A stretch of DNA of 48,025 bases from Brugia malayi (lineage: Eukaryota > Nematoda > Chromadorea > Rhabditida > Onchocercidae), in assembly GCF_000002995.4 (NCBI RefSeq), contig NW_025062308.1:1-48025 (forward strand). The letters are read 5' to 3'. The translations under genes and the position numbers were made by a program. Position 1 is the first letter of the stretch; every line of letters begins with the position of its first letter. Shown here in pieces: positions 41,770-48,025 of the stretch. Under the pieces are notes generated by a model. It was not told where the DNA came from. It saw only the letters and a program-made list of their open reading frames with translations, and searched no databases.

Positions 41770-42039
41770 AAAAAAAAAGTTTTTTTTTTTTTTTTTCGAA
41801 TTTAAAAAATATATTCTTCCTACTGAAGAGTTTGCCGCAATCTCTGCATTGATGCTTAGGTTGGTGAGTTTGCATGTGACAACAAAATGATGATATATGG
41901 CAGCATCTCCTCCCACAACCAGGCATACTGCATTCATAAATAAAAATTTGATTGTGCGTTCCCTTGTGTGTTACGTATTCTTTGTAATTTTCCGTGATCA
42001 CAATACACCCGGGATAATAACAAATATACTTTCTGTTAT
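41770..42039 (-). CDS. C2H2 zinc-finger exon D, third finger interrupted
   Basis: Acceptor ATTTTTCAG at 42040-42048, with a two-base lead as in A-C. Reading: DNRKYICYYPGCIVITENYK, EYVTHKGTHNQIFIYECSMP, GCGRRCCHISSFCCHMQTHQ, PKHQCRDCGKLFSRKN and then lysine/phenylalanine runs. Fingers 1 and 2 keep all four ligands. Finger 3 keeps C-x2-C but runs into a poly-A/poly-T quasi-palindrome (41768-41800) that removes its histidines. The frame continues without homology to a stop at 41708. The sequence is therefore damaged or has evolved a new tail. Expression is unknown. Confidence 0.65.
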
Positions 42040-42262
42040 CTGAAAAATTCATGTCAAAACATGTATTTTTGCAATTAGTAAATTTATTAGACCGTTTTGT
42101 AGTTAAGTAATGTGATAAATCACAAAAATGTCATTACAAAAGAAATATCACATTCCATTTTGAATAATTTAGGTAGAATATTTATCTTCTCACATAAATA
42201 AAGCAAAAACCATACTTTTAGTATCGCTTCATCAATTTCATGTTGCTGATGAAAATAAAGAA

Positions 42263-42593
42263 CTATAAAAGATAGAACGAAAAATCGTTATGCATCTTCA
42301 CTGATCCTTCACTGGTATTTCCCTTGTAGTCGTAGACATTCAAGTTATCCGAGAAGTGCTTATTGTCCATGTTGTTCTGTTCAGCATTTCCATGTTGACC
42401 GGATGTGTCGTCTGAGGAAAGAGTAAGTTGGTGAAAATAGATCGGAACCGCATTTTGTTGTGAACCAGGTAAATACATACTTGTAATAATGTCATCGGTG
42501 TTGACATTAAGTGCCGAAGAAGTTTCACTTTGAGCATCTAAATAACTTAGATCACAAAAGCTGTTTACTTTTCTTTTCACATATTTGAAGCAA
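42263..42593 (-). CDS. Acidic, Ser/Thr-rich ORF upstream of finger exon D
   Basis: An open minus-strand frame reads CDLSYLDAQSETSSALNVNT, DDIITSMYLPGSQQNAVPIY, FHQLTLSSDDTSGQHGNAEQ, NNMDNKHFSDNLNVYDYKGN, TSEGSV. It has no ATG near its beginning and could end at GTGAAG donors near 42300-42315. The Ser, Asp, Asn-rich composition resembles an activation or linker region preceding zinc fingers in the same orientation. It is in a different frame from the next ORF upstream, and I could not find a phase-consistent intron of plausible size between them. Either the gene is frameshifted or the model is incomplete. Confidence 0.45.
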
Positions 42594-42602
42594 AAGTCTC
42601 AC

Positions 42603-42975
42603 CTCTATATCGCAGTATATCATCATTCGTTTCTAATTCTCCATTAGCATCTCTCTACACATTCCTATTTGAATCTGTATATGAACCAAGTGATGAGTCC
42701 AAATTAATGTGGCCCAACAAATCATAGCTATCTGAAAAGCCAGGATGAGGAGCATTTGTGATCTCCGGTTTCGATGCTTTACTGCTTATATCCTCAATTT
42801 CACTCAACTGATCGAAATCAATGAACTGCGAAGGATCGGACAGAAATTCTGAGCTAAATAATGGTTCAAAGTTGTTGTAATCAAAGCTATTTGAGATACC
42901 AGAATAAGTATTATTTGTAATAATTGATTTTTGATAAAATCTGATTAAACCAGAACTTATTTTTGAGTTCTATAT
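42603..42975 (-). pseudogene. Acidic-region exon of zinc-finger gene with in-frame stop
   Basis: From an acceptor-like TTTTTATATATAG (just above 42972) the minus strand reads ...SGISNSFDYNNFEPLFSSEF, LSDPSQFIDFDQLSEIEDIS, SKASKPEITNAPHPGFSDSY, DLLGHINLDSSLGSYTDSNR, NV, a TAG at 42655-42657, then RDANGELETNDDILRYRG up to a GTGAGA donor at 42597-42602. The protein-like sequence on both sides of the single stop and the good donor argue for a once-real exon. The stop may be a mutation or a base error. Acidic Asp/Glu/Phe/Leu content is typical of activation domains; that role is inferred. Confidence 0.5.
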
Positions 42976-43250
42976 ATAAAAACTAGTACAAATTGCAGCA
43001 TTTTCTTAATATCAATATTTAAACTTGATATAAAATTTAATTTTAATTGCAAAAATGATTTAAAACTGTGACTATTAATTTCGTGACACAAATAGATTTA
43101 ATTATTAAAGTTTAATTTATTATTTAAGTTGAAAAATGACCACACCGAATGTGACCAGTACCCATACAGAGCATAGAAAATAATCAATTAAGTTCAAATT
43201 ATGTCTTTTTTCTAATTAAATTATATTTTTTAGTAGTTTAAACACTTAAT
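42970..43250. repeat. Solitary diverged satellite monomer
   Basis: Carries the satellite landmarks in order: ACAAATTGCAGCATTTTCTT, TTAATTTTAATTGCAAAAAT, ATTATTAAAGTTTAATTTAT, AAAATGACCACACCGAATGT, GACCAGTACCCAT, AATCAATTAAGTTCAAATTA, with AACACTTAATTAAAT at the end. One monomer, clearly diverged, more than 13 kb from the arrays and next to a zinc-finger gene. Confidence 0.85.
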
Positions 43251-46200
43251 TAAATCTCCACCTAATAGTCTGAATCGATTTTTCTTCAGAAGTATTTCTG
43301 CCTGCGACTGTAACTTCTTAATACGTAAGAATTTGGAATTCGGTTTGAAAGATTTAATATTTTTCCGAAACAATTCATTTCTCAAACTTGAAGCTAGTTA
43401 GTTACTCATCACAACTGGATGCTAACAATTGAATAGCATATCCGTGTAAAGCAAGAGCTCATAGTTTAGTTCAGTATTTCTTATAGCCATATTCTATAAC
43501 TTGGGGTTCAGCGTAGAATTAGGGTGGACGATTAAAAAGCCTGGTGGTTGCCTTACTTAATTTTTCCTGTATTTTCCTTATTGACTTTATGTTTTGTTAA
43601 TAATAATTTTTCAAACTATTGAATTATACATCGCATAAGAAGATAGCACTTAATTTTTTTCTTTTGGTTCATGTTTTCATTTTGCTGGTAACTTTCTCGA
43701 CTTGGAATTGTTTTAAACATTTGTTAATCCTTTTTAATCCTTTCATTTCGTTTCTGCTTTTATTTTTTATATTTCAATCTTTTTTTTTTTTTTTTTTTTT
43801 TCGCTAATATTTCTAATTTTTGTTCGTAATTGTTGATAAAAAAGTGAAAAAGCGAACCTTTGCTTTTAGAAAGGTGCTGAAACAATTTCAGATTTTAAAG
43901 CCAATCTTTGAAGGTGATATCAAACTTGCATAAATGATGCTGAATACATATGTGAAAATAGAAACTATCGTGTAATACGATGCTTTATTTTGAAAGGCAT
44001 AAGTATAAAAAGTTAAAGAATGTAGGGGTAAGTCATTAAGGGATAGTATGTATTTTGTTACGATAGCATGAAAACATTTCTGGATAGTGTAATCTGCCAT
44101 CCATCCATCGTGATGAGATGAATCAAATGAAACAAGTTCTGGATAAAAGTGATTAGCATTGCAATAAGCTAACATTCCGGTTCCAATCCGGTTATTTACT
44201 AATTAGCTTATGTTTAGCATTGTTATCTGTTGCATTAAATGAATTAGCTGCAATAATACAGCAAAATTTAGATAAATGACGCATCATGCATGAATGATTT
44301 TATTACGCTTCATTAGTTCAGTTTTTTTACATCTATATTATATTATTTCTAATTAATTAGAACCTTTTCCCTCCTCTCTCTCTCTCTCTCCCTCTTCCTT
44401 TCTCTTTCTTTAATTTTCATCAATCATCTCAATCCATCTACAATTTTTCAATTATCAAAGCAACTAGTAACACATTTTATATTTGTCCACAAGATTGAAT
44501 TGATTCTTACAGATTCGTTAAATTTATCTTTACAGATTTAATCCTCTATTTAAAGAGAAAAAATTTTAATTTATAAATTAAATTTCTAAATTTTCACTCT
44601 TATTCTTGCTTTTTTTCTCAAAAAGAAAAAAAAAAAAACTTCAAGTATATTTCTTACTTTTGGATCAGTATTTATTAATAAACAAATTTTTCAAAAAATT
44701 TTAACGATTTTTGAATAAAACGAAAAATATAAAAATTAATTAAATTTTTGTTCTTTTTTCCCATTACTTTATTTGAGTAAAAATTAAAGTAAGAAACTAA
44801 GGTAATATCAGTTATTTATTTAAACAACTTATTTTTTGCATATTACTCAATTTTGTAAATTATTTTTAACAGCGAAAAAGAAATTTTTTCTTTTAATTGA
44901 AGACAATAAATTTTTTTTCTAAAATTATTCATTCAAATTTTATATTTATTTATTTATATCATTTTTAATTGATTCCATCAATTTGAAATATCAATTTATT
45001 TTTTTGTCATCATTTTTTGTTAATTTTTTATTAAATATTACTTCATTAGAATACAATTATTTTGCTTCATTTTATCATTTCAATGATATTTTAACTTATT
45101 ATTTTGGAATAACTGAAATTGTAACTAATTTCAATTTAAATACAATTTCGATTCAATTCAATTTGTAAATGATAGCAAAGATCGTTAGCTATACTTGAAA
45201 AAGATGGAAAAAAGTAATAAAAAACATTTTATTATTATTTATTCAATATATTATTTAACAATTTCTTTTTTTTCCCAAAGTACATAATGCTTTTATTTAT
45301 TTTTATAATTAATGAGGAATATTTTTTCAGTTTAGACAATTGTTGATTTTACTTTTACAGATTTCAATTTTCTTTTTTCTTCCCTTTTTTTCTCTTTTAA
45401 TAATTACTTTGCTAAGTGCTTCATCGGTTGCTATGGATGAAAAAGTATGGCTTACCATGAACTTATTATCATAGCTTTAGATGACAACTGATCGTCGTAC
45501 GACAAGAAGTAAAAGTTACAAATGTAAGCTCAACCATTAGCTATTATCATTTATTACTATTATCAATTAACAATTGTTATTTCAGATATTCATTAAGAGA
45601 ATAAACTATTCATATTTCATTCGTTATTTATAACTATTTTTATAAACTAGTTGTCTTATTATCCACCAGCTTTAAAAAAAAATACTAAAATGTTAATCAA
45701 AAAAATCAATTGATAGGTATACCGTATCAATTCGGCAAAAATTATTTTACATTAAATTAATCTTTAATATATGGCGATCATTTGGCAGATGTTAATAAAT
45801 TCAAAAACCACCTGCACGATTTCAAAAAATTTTTTCAAGATTATCAACTATATAAAAGAAACCATTTTGAATTCTATCAATTCGTTTTGTGAATTTAACT
45901 AAAATTTTTTGTAATATATAAAATTATAAGATATAAATAATTTCGCACTGATTTAAATCTAAATATGTGTTGATGCATACATATACATATATATGCAAGC
46001 GTGTAAAGACGTACGCATATCTGCGTGTAAACATATGCAAAGGAATTTTAAACAATAGATGAAATAGACAGAAAATTTTAGGCACTATTTTAATATTGCA
46101 AAATATTTTGCTTTCTACATAATTATTTGCTTCTGCTTGCAAATTGTTTCCGACATATCATTTTGATTAAGTTTTTACATCAAATAGTAGTTATTGATTC

Positions 46201-47005
46201 ACTTACTTGTAATTGAATTATGCTTAACATAAAGCAATTCTGTTTACTGATAAATGCTTATGTTATGACGTCAAGATGCAATATGCTTTTATCTTGCTGG
46301 TAAAATTATTTGATAGACATATAAGCCTGTAATCTTATTGGTAAAATTATTTGATAGACATAATTTTGTGTTTTTGTGTTTTTTTTTTTTTTTTTTTTTT
46401 TTTAATTTCAAATTAGCAATTATTTTATGAAACAATTTTTAAGAGATGCAAAAAATGGCGAAATATTTCATGCGTAAACAATTGAAATTATAATTGTGCA
46501 ATATTTAAAGATAAAAAAAAAAAATAGGAAAAAGCGAAGCAAAATAAGTGCATTTTTCTTTTCATTTGTTTGTCATTAATTTAATTTTAATTAAATTTAT
46601 TTTACTGTTTCATCGTTTCGAGCTTAATTCAGATCAGCCTCATACATTTGCAACATTTTTCTTAGTAAATACAATTTATATGTGTTATTTCGAGAATAAT
46701 TTAACTGTCAGCTATAATTAGTCAGTATCGTTTGAATAAACAGCTGACCATTGATCCGTTTAATGCTATGTTATTTTAACGTTTAATTAAAAATATCTAT
46801 GCTTCATGAGAGGAATATAATGCTCGATGCATAATATAGATGTCGGCAGGATATATTTAAACTTAGCATAAATTTAACTAATAGGAATTTAATCAAAAAC
46901 AATGAAAATGGTATTAAATAACTGAATGAAAATGAATCAATCAAATAAATGATTAGTAATCAGTTAAAAGTTTATTATATCAATTATATAATGAAGGTAC
47001 TCTTT

Positions 47006-47041
<36 letters not shown>

Positions 47042-47600
47042 ATTCTAGCAATTTTGGAATTGCATTCAATGAAATTTGTGAATTAGTCAATTTTCCATGA
47101 AATTGCTATGATTTCATTTATTATTCAACAGCAAAAATAAAGCAGCTAAATGAATTGTTTTAATTTTTAAATAAACTATTTTAAATTTGAATATTTAAAT
47201 TGTAAATTTGAATCGTGTAAACTCAATGATTCAAAATTTATATATTTCTTATTTGGTTCAAACTTTTTTGCTTCTTTTTTTCTCTTTTTTTTTGTCCTTT
47301 TCATTTTGTTCTATTTATTCTATTATCATTCATTCATTCATTTATCTTTTCCATTTGAATACTTCCTTCAAAATCTATCCAAATGAATCTTTCTCTTTTT
47401 CTCTTCTTTTTTTTTGTTATGTTTATTCTTTTTTTTTTTTTAAAAAAAGAAAGATTTACAAATTTCAACCATTCAAATATTTGTAGTTTTTTTTATTATT
47501 TACTTGAGTTCTGTTTTTAGCACAAAAAATTTCAATTTAGTTCGTTCCTTTTTTTCCCTTTTTGCTGTTTTTTTGTTTACTTGTAATTTATCAAATAAGA
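43251..47600. other. AT-rich nematode DNA, no gene seen
   Basis: No recognisable coding sequence. Simple sequence includes poly-T at about 43780, 46380 and 47008, a CT microsatellite at 44373-44400, AT/GT alternations at 45965-46030, and a direct repeat of GGTAAAATTATTTGATAGAC at about 46300 and 46341. Confidence 0.55.
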
Positions 47601-47620
47601 AATTTAAATGAAACGATTAT

Positions 47621-47801
47621 TCGTTGAAATGCATATCAATGATTATGATAAGTGTTTAAATGATTATTCGTTGAAATGCATATCAATGATTAAATGATAA
47701 AGATGATTATGAAATGATTATTTCGTTGAAATGCATATCAATGATATTATGATATAAGGATGATTAATAAATGATTATTCGTTGAAATGCATATCAATGA
47801 T
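47621..47801. repeat. Minisatellite, four copies, period about 47-56 bp
   Basis: TCGTTGAAATGCATATCAAT plus GAT begins at 47621, 47668, 47723 and 47779. Intervening sequence is a variable run of ATGATTAT/GATAA words. Confidence 0.9.
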
Positions 47802-48025
47802 TATGATAAGTGATTAAATGATTGATTTTAGTTTGATTAAGAAGAAAAATGTTATTATTTAAAGACTTAAGAAAAGAAAAAAGCGCTTTTTCCCTCTTTG
47901 CCGAAACAATTACAAAACCTCAATTCCTATTTCATTGTGTGTAGGTGTATGCATGTATGTATATATATGTGTGTGTGTCTGTGAATTATTTTATCAATTG
48001 CAGAATTTTTCAATTAATTTCAAAT
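47802..48025. other. Right edge of window, no gene
   Basis: AT-rich, with a TGTATGTATATATATGTGTG microsatellite near 47945-47985. Confidence 0.5.

Noticed and set aside
47208..47486. 92-codon Phe/Ser-rich ORF
   Set aside because: T-rich low-complexity translation with no splice or start support.
1..48025. Window being a Wolbachia or other bacterial contig
   Set aside because: Bacterial genes are broken and scattered, while most of the window is satellite, intron-containing and nematode-like. Read as nuclear insertions.
1..48025. CRISPR array in the regular satellite landmarks
   Set aside because: Units of about 330 bp with no short spacer structure, in a eukaryotic context, with no cas genes.
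1..48025. Nematode SL1 spliced-leader gene
   Set aside because: I looked for the SL1 22-mer and saw no match on either strand.

Overview
The window reads as nuclear DNA of a filarial-type nematode carrying many nuclear fragments of Wolbachia DNA (nuwts). Four things support this. The base composition is very AT-rich with long poly(T) tracts. C2H2 zinc-finger exons have nematode-style TTTTTAG/TTTTCAG splice acceptors. The repeat TTAGGC, the nematode telomere unit, is embedded in satellite DNA. Broken alphaproteobacterial genes (proS, acpS, smpB, lgt, prfB, virB4, an ankyrin gene) are Wolbachia-like in sequence. I cannot name the species.

Layout: 1-1130 holds minus-strand zinc-finger exons. 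1250-2335 is a Wolbachia mosaic with broken proS and acpS. 2340-16640 is a large satellite array of roughly 330-bp monomers; from about 5.72 kb it is organised into a higher-order repeat of about 3.9 kb present almost three times. 16640-19340 is a second Wolbachia mosaic: broken hypothetical genes, an intact smpB ORF, a broken lgt, and rearranged proS/acpS scraps. 19470-23560 is nematode DNA without a confident gene. From 23728 the first 5.7 kb of the window is repeated almost identically (zinc fingers, proS/acpS, satellite), but this second satellite block stops at about 29618. It is followed by a third Wolbachia mosaic to about 32560 (ankyrin gene, prfB, a perfect palindrome, virB4). 32.6-48.0 kb is mostly non-coding nematode DNA, with a further zinc-finger cluster at 40950-42975, a lone diverged satellite monomer at about 42970-43250, and a short minisatellite near the right end.

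The Wolbachia genes do not work together here. All but smpB carry frameshifts, nonsense codons, truncations or rearrangements, and they look like decaying relics. The most informative features are structural. Both satellite blocks are bracketed on both sides by Wolbachia DNA. TTAGGC tracts sit inside a satellite monomer, each flanked by the same 8-bp inverted repeat. A 5.7-kb segment recurs at very high identity. The zinc-finger exons all begin in the same splice phase and each has its own stop, which suggests either tandem genes or alternative terminal exons.
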